A stretch of 64,000 bases of DNA from Physcomitrium patens (taxonomy: Eukaryota > Streptophyta > Bryopsida > Funariales > Funariaceae). Below are positions 12,352-23,053 of this stretch, in pieces; within the stretch, counting starts at the first letter, position 1, and each line of letters starts with the position of its first letter. The stretch is from NCBI RefSeq assembly GCF_000002425.4, contig NC_037264.1, positions 16,861,391 through 16,925,390 on the forward strand. Reading direction: 5' to 3'. Under the pieces are notes generated by a model. It searched no databases, had not been told where the DNA came from, and was given only the letters and a program-made list of their open reading frames with translations. A program made the translations under genes and the position numbers.

Positions 12352-13991
12352 TCATCGATGAAAAGCCTCCACCGCCTTTGCTGCATTTGTAAGATTCTTC
12401 ATTGGCTCCCATGTGCATTCACTAATATCATATCCGCGCCAATGGACAAGATACTCTATTTTATTTCGATGCCGCCTTGAATCTAAGACTTCTTCTACTT
12501 CAAACTCTTCATTATTGTCCACTTCTATAGGAAGAGGTGGAGCTTGTCGTCTTCTTGGTATGTCCACTGTCTTGTATGGTTCAAGAAGAGACACGTGGAA
12601 TATTGGATGGATTTTCATTGTCTTCGGTAGATGTAAACGATATGCAATTGGATTGATTTGTGTAGAAATAGAAAATGGTCCCAGCCTTTGATAGTCCAAC
12701 TTGTCGCAAGGACGAGTGGTCTTGATATTACGACGAAGTAGCCATACCTTATCACCCATGTTGAGTTGGGATTGCTCCTTACGATATACATCTGCGTTTA
12801 TCTTTAATCGTTCTTGAGCTTCTTTTAATTACGCCTTCATTATTGCATGTAACTCTGACAACCGATTTGCCATATCTTTTGCTGCAGGATTATCAACTTT
12901 CGAAAAATCAAAAGCATCAAGTTGTAGATAATAGCCATAATTGGCAAAGAAAGGTGTTTGTTGCGTGGAGGAATGTACCGTATTATTATAAGCAAACTCT
13001 GCCAATGGCAGAAGGGTTGTCCAATCATCTTGTTGGTAGTTGATGGTACACCTTAAATACTGGTCCAAGACTTGGTTTACGCGCTCTGTTTGTCCATCAG
13101 TTTGAGGATGGAAAGCGAAAGATAGCTTTATGTCCACTTTTAAAATCTTGAAAAGGGTCCTCCAAAATCTTGACACAAATTGAGTTCCCCTATCCGATAT
13201 GATATCTTTAGGTAATCCATGATAGCGATAGATATTATCAATGAAAAGCTTAGCTGTTTCTTCACCTATGATAGATTTTGTACATGGCACAAAATGTGAC
13301 ATCTTGGTGAAACGATCTACTATCACAAATATAGAATCATAAGATCTTGAGCTTGGAAGATCTGTGATGAAATCCATAGAAACAGAAGACCATGCTTGTT
13401 CTGGTATAGGTAATGGCTGAAGAAGTCCGTAAGGTCGATGACGAGGAGTTTTTGATCTTGAACAAATATTACATGATTGTACAAAGTCTTTGACTGACTT
13501 CCACATTTGTGGCCACCAAAAATCTCTTGATATGAGTTCCAAAGTCTTATTATATCCAAAGTTCCCTGCTGCTGAAAAATCATGACGTGCTTGAAGATCA
13601 CGTAAACGTGCTTCTCCTTCTGGAACATATAGGCGTCCTTTAAAATATAATAGGTTATTCTTGAACTCGAACTTAGAAGAATCATGAGACTTGGAAGAAT
13701 TATTCTCAATATCATGAACAAGAGGGTCTAAGGACATACTGGACTGGATTTGCTTCAAAAAAGTTGAATCAACAGTCAATGTTGATTTCATTGCTCGGAG
13801 ATGAAATTGCTCCGGTTTCAAGAGGACCGTTCTTTGTTGCTCAAAAGCTGCATCTCCTTCTTTTGGTGCAAAATAAAAACGTCTAGACAATGCATCAGAC
13901 AAACCTTGTTGTTTTCCTGGCCGATAAGTGATAATAAACTCGAATCTTGACAAAGACATACTCCAACGAGCTTGACAACGATTCAACACGT
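12352..13991 (-). pseudogene. A pol, distal part: RNase H end, integrase, chromodomain
   Basis: This continues the pol frame interrupted by element E at 13992. It has the RNase H end with the LSDALSRR linker, then the integrase. The integrase zinc region keeps the first His (HDF) and the CNIC cysteines, but the second His position is Asn (AAGNFG). Core acidic residues are visible as SMDFITDLP, ISDRGTQFVS and QTERVN. The SH3-like region includes DKVWLLRRNIKT, and the C-terminal chromodomain includes YLVHWRGYD and CTWEP. One TAA (12829-12831) breaks it between core and chromodomain. The chromodomain probably tethers the integrase to modified histones, as in other chromoviruses. Confidence 0.9.
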
Positions 13992-15563
13992 TGTCGTACT
14001 ACGTGCTTTCCTACTCGAGAATGCGCCAGGCGTCTGGCTGTAGAAGGTAGTATAGAGATTTGCCAATAGTCAAGCAGTCTATCAGTTTTTGACTGCTAGA
14101 ATACAAACAATTGCAAGAATATACCGTAAATCTATACGGATGCCCTTTGACTGCTTGTTGGAGTCCTTTTTGTCCCAACTGGTAGGTCTCTAGACGTTAC
14201 AAAGAACCCCGAACAACCCAATCTGCTAATCTTTGATACCGCTTTGTACTTACGATCTTGTATCCACTGACTGTCTTGTTAGATTAATCCAATAAATTTC
14301 ATTCACTCCACATACTCAATCCTATAGATATCCTTTTAATCCTTCAATCACAGACGTAACTCGATTTCACAAAACAGTCAAGAATAATCAAACCCACTCA
14401 TTAAAAAATCCCGATTCACCATTACAACACTCACTTCAGCAACGATTGTCTGAGTCTTCCCAAAACTCTATGAAGAAGAAAAATCCAATTCTCCGTCTTT
14501 TCTTCCCCGACTCGAAGCATGAAGCTCCTCTCCAATCTCCTTGATCTTCAAAAACTTCCTATGAAAAAAAACTAGTAACCTTCCCAAGAGCTTGAAGCTA
14601 GCTCTTCCCTATCTTCAAAAAAAAACCTCCCCCCTGATCTCATTCTTCCCCTAACCTTATCCTCTGAATTTCTTCAATCTTTCGTCTTGGATCCAGAATT
14701 GGCTCCCATCGTCAGAGCTTAGATCCGAAATTGGCTCCCGCCGTCAAAGCTTTCTCATCCGTTTTTACCTTTAAGAGATCCATTTACCGAAAACAACCTT
14801 CCTTGAAACGGCATAGAGAATAGGACAGCCTGAAACAGAATCGAAACCCCGTACTCGGGTCCACATTGAGTCGCCCGACCAATTCAGGTCTCATATTGAG
14901 TAAGATGCCCATAGTAACCTGGATGTTCCAGTAATTAGACTGCATTGGGTTGCCCGACCAATGCAGGTCTCATATTGGGTAAGAGGACCCGGATTGGATG
15001 TCTTGAAATTAGATCCAATTGGCTCTTCGAACCAGACACGCTGAGGCCCATAATAAGACCTGGATTTTTCCGTAATTAGACTGCATTGGGTTGCCCGACC
15101 AATGCAGGTCTCATATTGGGTAAGATGCCCATAGTAACCTGGATGTTCCCGTAATTACTCTGCATTGGGTTGCCCGACCAATATAGGTTTCATATTGGGT
15201 AAGGGGACCCATAGTAAGACCTGGATTTTCCTGTAGTCAGACTGCATTGGATTGCCTGACCAATTCAGGTCTCATATTGGATAAGAGGACCCAGATTGGA
15301 TTCTCGAAATTGGATCCAATTGGCTCTTCGAACCAGGCTCATCCGTCGCATGAATTGGTCCTTTTCCTTCCTGCTAACTCCCGTTATTGGAATCGAACGG
15401 AGCATTTTAGTATGCCCCGGCTGACTGTAACGGGGTGACTGAACCTGACTACTCAGTATTTGCACTGGAGTTGGTCGTTGCTCCCAATATTCGAGGTAAC
15501 TGAATATTAATAAAAGTCCCCTTTCTTTATATTTTCACTGTATACTCGTGTTACAATACGACA
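13992..15563 (-). repeat. 3' LTR of element E
   Basis: A 1572-bp LTR nearly identical to 21481-23053. It contains five directly repeated hairpin units (about 14865-15266) with CCAAT and ATTGG arms. In element orientation these lie early in the LTR, so probably in U3. Confidence 0.93.
14865..15266. repeat. Five CCAAT-hairpin direct repeats in E LTR
   Basis: Units start near 14865, 14942, 15083, 15162 and 15244. The core is gcattgggttgcccgacc followed by aatgc, whose ends form a GCATTGG/CCAATGC stem in the best copies. Each unit is followed by aggtctcatattgggtaaga. The same set is present in the other LTR at about 22366-22760. Spacing is irregular (about 78-141 bp), unlike a CRISPR array. Confidence 0.85.
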
Positions 15564-15577
15564 TCCACCCCCTCTGA
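15564..15577 (-). other. Polypurine tract of element E
   Basis: The minus strand reads CAGAGGGGGTGGA directly before the TGTCGT start of the 3' LTR. This fixes the end of the internal region. Confidence 0.8.
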
Positions 15578-15625
15578 ACCTACACATCCTCCGGTATGCA
15601 CCAATTTACCCAATTGATGTTTGAT

Positions 15626-16599
15626 TCAGAATACATCCTCTACGTCTTTGTCTTGTTCGTTTTCGTCACCTTCATTATCCAAATCACTTTCATCTTCTTG
15701 CTGCGGAATCTCTATACCTTCATTAAGGTCTTTCATATTCATCTCTGCATGTCTTTGTTTAAATATTTTTACTCGCTTCTCTGCAATTGGTATTTTCAAT
15801 TTTGTACCATCTAACTCCCGTAACGAGTAAGTCACATTATCATGAACAGTTGTTACAACATATGGTCCAAACCAACGTTTTGAAAATTTCCACAAAGTAC
15901 TATGTTGATTATGCAGACTATTGTCATAAACAAGTCCCAGTCACCTTCCTCGATTACTTTTGGTCTCAATCGATGTTGCTTATCGAATCGCGCCTTGTTT
16001 TTTAACCTTGTTCTTTTTAACCTTTCCAATGCTATTTGCACATCTTCCCATGGTAGCATACTCCAAGTAAGTACCTTTTCTTCAATCGACATAATTGATT
16101 TTTGACCTATCATAAGTTCTACTGGCATATATCCTGTCACCGAACTATGTGTTGTTCGATCAACCCATAATGCAAATGACAAAAGCCATGGCCATTCTTT
16201 AACTTTTCCATTACAAGCTTTAACCAATGCTTTCACAATCGGCGGGTGACCGCGTTCGCTTTTTGCATTCCCTTCTGGATTATAAGCAGTAGTCAGTGAT
16301 AGTTTAACTCCACATCTTTCAAAGAACTTACGAGCTTCTTGTGCATTTAATTCTCCACGATCTGTAGTGATTTTTTCAATGCATCTATAGCGGCAAATGA
16401 CATCTTCAAGCAAAAACCTACAAATCCCCTCTATAGATTTTGTTCTCAATGCTCTTCCTTCTACTTGATTTGATAAATCTTCACAAACTAAAACCAAATA
16501 TCTCATCTCACATAATACAACCGGCATAATAACCAAATCAACAACCCATTTAAAATGAATAGCCAGAGGATATGTAGGATGAAGACCATCTCGATGTCA
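15626..16599 (-). pseudogene. E integrase core and C-terminal domain, frameshifted
   Basis: The integrase core shows TTDRGE and NPEGNAKSERGHPP, containing the second Asp and the Glu of the D,D-35-E triad. A first Asp candidate is VVDLV, just upstream of the first Met. The frame is open after a TGA at 16597-16599. Near 15945 a one-base deletion moves the sequence to another frame, which continues as the SH3-like C-terminal domain (KRWFGPYVV) and ends in an acidic tail at 15626. No chromodomain motif is visible. The protein would integrate cDNA in the nucleus if intact. Confidence 0.85.
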
Positions 16600-17262
16600 G
16601 ATATTAGAATACGATTGACGGATTTCACATGACTCTACAAATGAGAGCACATCTAGATACATATTTTTCCACCAATATCGTTCCTTGAGTTTAGCAAAAG
16701 TAGCCCAGATTCCTCTATGCCCTGCCCATAAACTATCATGAAACTCCTTTAATAATTTTAGTTTTTCTTCCTTTTTGCCTATCACTCGTTGTGGCATCCC
16801 AATTCCTTTCTTCGGTCTCTTCCATAAGAATCCATCTCGAAGTAAAAATCCATATGCTTTTTTTCTTATTTGTTTGAATATTTTTGTAGACCAATTCCCC
16901 TGCTTAGTCAAGGTATTCAAGTAATGACCAATATTCAATAATTCTCCTTCATAAGATTCTTCAAGAAATAGCTTGTCTTCTTTGATGAGATTTGATATTG
17001 AATAGAATTTCAATCCAACGTCATCAATGTCTTCAACCATTTCGTCTTCCCTCTTGTATCTTGCTCGAGATAGCATGTCTGCTACTAAATTGTCCTTCCC
17101 AGTAATATGCTTAAATTTTGGATTTAGTGACTTAATATAAGCAATCCATCTCAACATTGCAATATCTGGCGTTGAACAGTTAATAATCATTCCAAGCAAT
17201 GGCAAGCAATCTGTTTCAATTACTACTACTGCCCCAATCAAATAGTCCTTTTCAGCTTTCAT
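16597..17262 (-). pseudogene. E RNase H and integrase zinc-finger region
   Basis: An open frame of 221 codons, in the same frame as the RT segment and separated from it by one TGA. It includes the RNase H end (VIETDCLPLL), the linker ITGKDNLVADMLSRARY, and the integrase zinc finger with HDSLWAGHRG and CEIC-like cysteines (the second Cys position reads CEIR). It ends at a TGA explained by CGA to TGA. Confidence 0.85.
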
Positions 17263-17274
17263 AGCCGAAACGAC

Positions 17275-18369
17275 TCACCAAAGTTCTCTTTTGACTTGCG
17301 AATATGCACGTTGACGGATACTTAAAACTTTAGCCCCAAATCGAACTACAAATCTACTCTCATTTGAATCATCTTGACCCACAGCCCATCCAAAGGCAAT
17401 TGGACTAGTGTCCACAGTAAGAATCACTGGTCTATTACACTTATAATCAACCTTCCTCAATATTGGAGGTGACATCAATAATTTCTTCAATCTTTGCATT
17501 GTCTGAATATGCCTTTCTTCACATTTAAATCGGTAACCCTTGCATAACAGTTCATATAATGGATCCGCTATGTGAGCAAAATGAGGGATCCAAATTCGAT
17601 AAAATATACATGCACCCAAAAACCTACGAACCTCTGTTAAAGAATCACAATCCTCTTTCATCCTTCCAATTGCATCAACTTTAGTCCGATCTGGTTTTCT
17701 TCCGTAAGATCCACATAAATGTCCAACAATTACAACCTCTCGTACTCCAAATACTGACTTCATACCCGATAATGTAAGATGAACTTCTCCAAGCCGAGTT
17801 AAAATCTTTTCACAATCTTGTATATGATCAACAACATATTTGGGACACCCCCTCGTATCTAAAGTTTCATCCTTGTCTCCTTCTCTGCACCCTTTTATAG
17901 GAACATCATCCAGAAAAGGCATAGTCTTTTTCGGAATAAAATCTCTCAATACCTTATTCATCCCATTCATCATATGCGCAACTGAGTTAGTCACGCCTTG
18001 AGAAAGAGTACACATTCTAACCATTCCAAGTGGTGTCCTCATTGTTGTCATATCTCTACTTCCTTTGGTAAGTTGAAATTGATCATAACCTGAATACAAG
18101 TCACCCATTGAATAGATTGCCCTTCCAGCAAACGCCTCAGCAAATTCATCCACAATAGGTCCAATTCCTGCATTCTTGACAATTATTGCATTCAACGGTT
18201 GCATATCTTGAATAAACCATAGTGACCCATTCTTCTTAGGTACTGTAAACCATCGACTAGAATACGGCGCAAACGAGGGTTTCAATATTTTCATCTTTAT
18301 CTTTTCTTTCAATAGTTCCATCAATTTAGGTAAATGTACCCTCGGTACTGGAATCGGTCTTAGATTCTA
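17275..18369 (-). pseudogene. E reverse transcriptase and start of RNase H
   Basis: An open frame of 349 codons. RT blocks in order are FTVPKKNGSL, LYSGYDQFQL, TPLGMVRMCT, the catalytic box PFLDDVPIKG (FLDD in place of YVDD) and the GRKPDRTKVDAI thumb region. RNase H then starts with LTVDTSPIAFGW. The TGA at 17275-17277 interrupts RNase H after KRELW. The TAG at 18367-18369 separates the RT from its N-terminal extension in the same frame. Both stops fit C-to-T or G-to-A decay. Confidence 0.9.
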
Positions 18370-19037
18370 AGGTACATGTGGTACAATGAAGATAACCATA
18401 GTTGTTACAATATTTGGATCCACACACCCAATTTCATGAGATTCGAAGGCAAACGATCTACCTTGTTTAGCCAACATCTTTTTGAAGCAAGTAATTTCCT
18501 CTGGCAATAAAGAACCATTAGAACCAATCTTCAATTCTTCAAAAGTCTCTTTAGTAAACTGATGTCCAATATTCATTGGATCTCTTAAACTTGCTTCTTT
18601 TGATGCTTCTCCCATTTGTTGTTTAAAATCTTGTGCTAATGGTCCAGCAACAGGCTTTACCTTCTTATCTGCCATTTTATATCTTGTCTCTACAGTGACT
18701 TCTGGTGCTTGAAAAGATTCGAGCATGGTATAAACCTCTCTTGAATAAATCTCAACAATCTTATCATTATCCCCTAACCCAATAGATGTAATCAATTCCA
18801 ATGAATCTTCCAGTCCATTTTCTTCATAAACACCCAAAATCCTCTCATCATCTTGCAATGTACCTAACTTGCATAATTGTCCTTCAATATCATATAATCT
18901 TTTTCTTTCTTTTCTTTTAAAATCATCAACTTTCTTATACATAATATTTCCATTCTCCAATATACCATTAAAACTTGCATCAAAGGCACCTTCATCTCGC
19001 GAGAGTACCTCCTCTTTTGTACCTCCATAATCTCACT
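18367..19037 (-). pseudogene. E pol N-terminal extension
   Basis: An open frame of about 220 codons, in the RT frame and different from the gag-protease frame. It is upstream of the RT and without a recognised domain. It is charged and contains LPEEITCFKKML and FAFESHEIGCVDP, which resemble the spacer seen before RT in other Ty3 elements. The frame is already open before the first Met at 18960, suggesting expression by frameshift from the protease ORF. Confidence 0.65.
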
Positions 19038-19706
19038 TTACAGTGGTACCTCCTCAAAATCCTTAAATCCTTCAACAATCTTTGGCAATGGTTTCTCCCT
19101 CAACCTATCTCGATTCCATTCATGGTTAGGAGGTACTATTAGAAATTGTACAGCTTTCCTCCCATCTTCGCTCCGTACCCTTGCATAAGCAGAACCATCG
19201 TCAAATACTTTTGTTTCCATCCGTGTTGCTGTAATATAAGGTTGTCCTAAAATCAACGGATAAGACGTTGTATCCTGAACAAAGAAATGTTGCTCCGTCG
19301 CAACATCCCCAATCCGAATTTTGACATCTGGACAAGTTCCATATAATTCGCCCCGTGTGTTATTAGCTGCTCGAATTGCCCATCCATGTTCCATATCAAT
19401 TGGCCATTTTTGTTTCTTATAAAGACCTTTAGACATGAGATTTATTTCAGAACCATGGTCAACTAAAGCAACTATTGGTTCTTTTATATCTCTTACTTTC
19501 ACCAATACCTCAGTAGTTGCCCTTGTCCAATGTTTCCGAGTATAATGGCTCAAAGTTTTCATTTTCTTGTCACTAGAATCTTCGAAACGTACTCGTTGAT
19601 TATACCCATTCTTTTCATTTGTTGGTTGCTTGTAACCAATACCAACCTCTTCTTCATCTCTATATATTCTTGCATCAATAGCATGACTCATTCCAGTTTC
19701 GTCCAT
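19038..19706 (-). pseudogene. E aspartic protease
   Basis: A frame of 222 codons with the retropepsin motif VALVDHGSEINLMSK. The usual D-S/T-G is D-H-G here. A flap/strand region PLILGQPYITATR follows. It is in the same frame as gag, with intervening TAA codons at 19710-19712 and upstream, which CAA to TAA decay can explain. It would process the polyprotein. Confidence 0.85.
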
Positions 19707-19709
19707 TAA

Positions 19710-21233
19710 TTATCTCTTTCGCTTAATGCTGTCAATGATAACATCATGAAACTCCTTCTTTGCAATTCCCAAGACTTCTTTCAATGTGAATTCCACCTTA
19801 GCATTTAATATACGTTCTTCCAACACCCCTTTCAAATTTGTTGCCGCTTCAATGTCAGAAAGTAGCTTATAAGCAATTGATTTGCCTTTATCTTTTGTCT
19901 CCTTTTTTTTTTCTCCCAATGATGCTAAGGTATCTTTTACAGGCAATTCTTATGAAGCTGCCTCCCGAGCCTTGTCTCCTCGAGTTTACCTCTTAGAAGA
20001 ATTTCCTTCTCTAGTATCATCAAAATTTCCTCGTCTCTTTTCTTCCATCAAAGCTTCATGTTGGCTCTTAGCAATATATGCATGAACTGAAAGAGACTCA
20101 ACAGGATCCTCCCAACCTGTTCTACCTCGTATTGTAGCTGCAGTTCTCAATAATGCTTCTCGAGGTAATTTCCCTTCTTGCATTGTAGAAACGGCAGAAG
20201 CCCAAAACTCACTAGTTTCCGTACTTCCACCAATTCCATCGTCTACTCTAGCACCATAACTTACACTTTCTCGTGCTGCTATTTCATACTCTTTTAGGTA
20301 ATCTTGAACTAATGCTCTCATTCCTCCCTTGCCAAAATTGGTTTGAAGAAGATCCTCTCTATTTTTCAATACTATCTTTCCATCTTTCCAGCAAATAATT
20401 CCCTGCCGTATCATATTATTAAATTCATTGCAATCTTTTCTAGTGTGTGAAGCGTCATCACACCAAATGCATCTTTGTACATATCCTTGTTTTGAAACAT
20501 TCTTCAAATTATTTATAGAAGTATTCTCTTCAAGTCTTGCCAATTTGATTTGAAGATCTCGCATTCCTCGTATAATTTCTTCCATCCCCATATCTGCTTT
20601 CTTTGATAAGGATGTCGAAGGTTGAACTGTAGGCATTGTTGGTGGTGTTGTACGTATTGGAGCTTTGGGTGCTTGTACTGTTTTCGGAATATTGCTCCTA
20701 TCCTTCCTCCTTTCTCTTTTTATAAGCAACCCCACTGCATCTTCAACGTTCTTCCACTTTGTTGTCAATCCTTCATCTTCTACTTTGTCTTCAAGAAGAA
20801 GTTCTAATTTCCCTTGCAATTCTCCATCAGCAGCTTGAAGAAATAGATCAACTTTGTTCGGCTCTAATGTCAATTTTTCTACCTTCGATAATTGAGAGTA
20901 CTGCCTTTCAAATTCCCTTAGTAGCTCTGTTGCTTGCAAATTCTTATTGGGCCGTTCAATCCATCCCAGAAACAGCTTCTTAGTAACATGATCAGCATCT
21001 TCCAAGAAATATTCGTCTTTCAATGCATGTGAAAAATCCTCCCATGAATTCCCACAACGATCCGTAATCGATGTAATGTAGTCCCTTATCTCCGGTATCG
21101 TGGCAAGTCCAAATAGTGCAACCATTTTCTTCTCTGAAACCCGATTTAATTCCATTTCACGAACATAACATCTTAAATACCTTGAAATATTCCTCCCATT
21201 AAATTGATCAATTTTATTGACCACTGCTTGCAA
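19710..21233 (-). pseudogene. E gag
   Basis: A 415-codon frame (21233-19986), then two in-frame TAA codons, then 78 more codons to 19710. The capsid-like region contains FNGRNISRYLRCYVREME, and a CX2CX4HX4C knuckle (CIWCDDASHTRKDC) lies around residue 258. Gag would form the particle and bind RNA. The stops look like CAA to TAA. Gag and protease share one frame, while RT and integrase use another. Confidence 0.88.
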
Positions 21234-21454
21234 TGCTTTGGTTACCTAAGCTTCCTTTCGATCATTGCTTTGCTGTTGCTGCATTGATAATGAGAAGGCT
21301 TGAAACATACTAGCAATAGACGGATCCATGTGCATACCTTGTCCTTTAGAAGAATCCCCACCAGAAAGTCCTCCCAAAAATCCTTCAAAATTTTTATTTT
21401 CGTTTTCCATAAAATAAAGATAAAATCAACCGAAATCCAATACCTTCCACCTCA

Positions 21455-21480
21455 AGCTTTCACGTCGGGTTCACCACTTT
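21455..21480 (-). other. Primer-binding site of element E
   Basis: On the minus strand, TGGTGAACCCGACGTGA follows the 5' LTR end after about three bases. The TGG start fits pairing with a tRNA CCA end. I could not assign the tRNA. It differs from the site in element D. Confidence 0.7.
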
Positions 21481-23053
21481 TGTCGTATTACGTGCTTTTC
21501 AACTGAAGAACGTGCCGGGCGTCTGGCTGTAGAAGGTAGTATGGAAATTCGCTAATAGTCAAGCAGTCTATCAGTTTTTGACTGCTGGAATACAAACGAC
21601 TCCAAGAATATACCATAAATCTATACGGATGCCCTTCGACTGCTTGTCGAAGTCCTTTTTGTCCCAGCCGGTAGATCTCTAGACGTTACAAAGAACCCCG
21701 AACAACCCAATCTGGTAATCTCCGATATCGCTTTGTACTTACGATCTTGAATCCACTGACTGTCTTTTTAGATTAATCCATTAAATTTCATTCACTCCAC
21801 ATACTCAATCCTATAGACATCCTTTTAATCCTTCAATCACAGACGTAACTCGATTTCACAAAACAGTCAAGAGTAATTAAACCCACTTCATTAAAAAATC
21901 CCGATTCACCATTACAACACTCACTTCAGCAACGATTGTCTGAGTCTTTCCAAAACTCTATGAAGAAGAAAAATCCAATTCTCCATCTTTTCTTCCCCGA
22001 CCCAAAGTATGAAGCTCCTCTCCAATCTCCTTGATCTTCAAAAACCTCCAATGAAAAAAAACTAGTAACCTTCCCAAGAGCTTGAAGCTAGCTCTTCCCT
22101 ATCTTCAAAAAAAAACCTCCCCCCTGATCTCATTCTTCCCCTAACCTTATCCTCTGAATTTCTTCAATCTTTCGTCTTGGATCCAGAATTGGCTCCCATC
22201 GTCAGAGCTTAGATCCAAAATTGGCTCCCGCCATCAGAGCTTTCTCCTCCGTTTTTACCTTTAAGAGATCCATTTACCGAAAACAACCTTCCTTGAAACG
22301 GCATAGAGAATAGGACAGCCTGAAACAGAATCGAAACCCCGTACTCGGGTCCACATTGAGTCGCCCGACCAATTCAGGTCTCATATTGAGTAAGATGCCC
22401 ATAGTAACCTGGATGTTCCAGTAATTAGACTGCATTGGGTTGCCCGACCAATGCAGGTCTCATATTGGGTAAGAGGACCCGGATTGGATGTCTTGAAATT
22501 AGATCCAATTGGCTCTTCGAACCAGACACGCTGAGGCCCATAGTAAGACCTGGATTTTTCCGTAATTAGACTGCATTGGGTTGCCCGACCAATGCAGGTC
22601 TCATATTGGGTAAGATGCCCGTAGTAACTTGGATGTTTCCGTAATTACTCTACATTGGGTTGCCCGACCAATATAGGTTTCATATTGGGTAAGAGGACCC
22701 ATAGTAAGACCTGGATTTTCCTGTAGTCAGACTGCATTGGATTGCCTGACCAATTCAGGTCTCATATTGGGTAAGAGGACCCGGATTGGATTCTCGAAAT
22801 TGGATCCAATTGGCTCTTCGAACCAGGCTCATCCGTCGCATGAATTGGTCCTTTTCCTTCTTGCTAACTCCCGTTATTGGAATCGAACGGAGCATTTCAG
22901 TATGCCCCGGCTGACTGTAACGGGGTGACTGAACCTGACTACTCAGTATTTGCACTGGAGTTGGTCGTTGCTCCCAATATTCGAGGTAACTGAATATTAA
23001 TAAAAGTCCCCTTTCTTTATATTTTCACTGTATACTCGTGTTACAACACGACA
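21481..23053 (-). repeat. 5' LTR of element E
   Basis: A 1573-bp LTR that pairs with 13992-15563. It differs by scattered substitutions, mostly transitions by eye. It carries the same five CCAAT-hairpin repeats and a 14-base palindrome AATTGGATCCAATT near 22799. Confidence 0.93.

Larger units (their letters stand above)
13992..23053 (-). mobile_element. Element E: 9.06-kb Ty3/gypsy element of a second lineage
   Basis: A minus-strand element with 1572- and 1573-bp LTRs that begin TGTCGT and end ACGACA. It lies inside A pol. Only a 4-bp TSD (flanks acgt/acgc) restores the A pol frame across the junction. The internal region encodes gag with a CCHC knuckle, a protease with DHG in place of DSG/DTG, RT with FLDD, RNase H, and integrase without an evident chromodomain. 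Several stops and a one-base deletion break it. Its protein sequences are clearly distant from those of A, B, C, D and Z. Confidence 0.92.

Noticed and set aside
14865..15266. Possible CRISPR-like repeat array
   Set aside because: Units are irregularly spaced, diverge from each other, occur in both LTRs of a retrotransposon, and sit in a eukaryotic genome.
15247..15465. Short ORFs on both strands inside the E LTRs (also 22737-22955)
   Set aside because: They fall entirely within the LTR hairpin-repeat region, have no domain, and are copied only because the LTR is duplicated.
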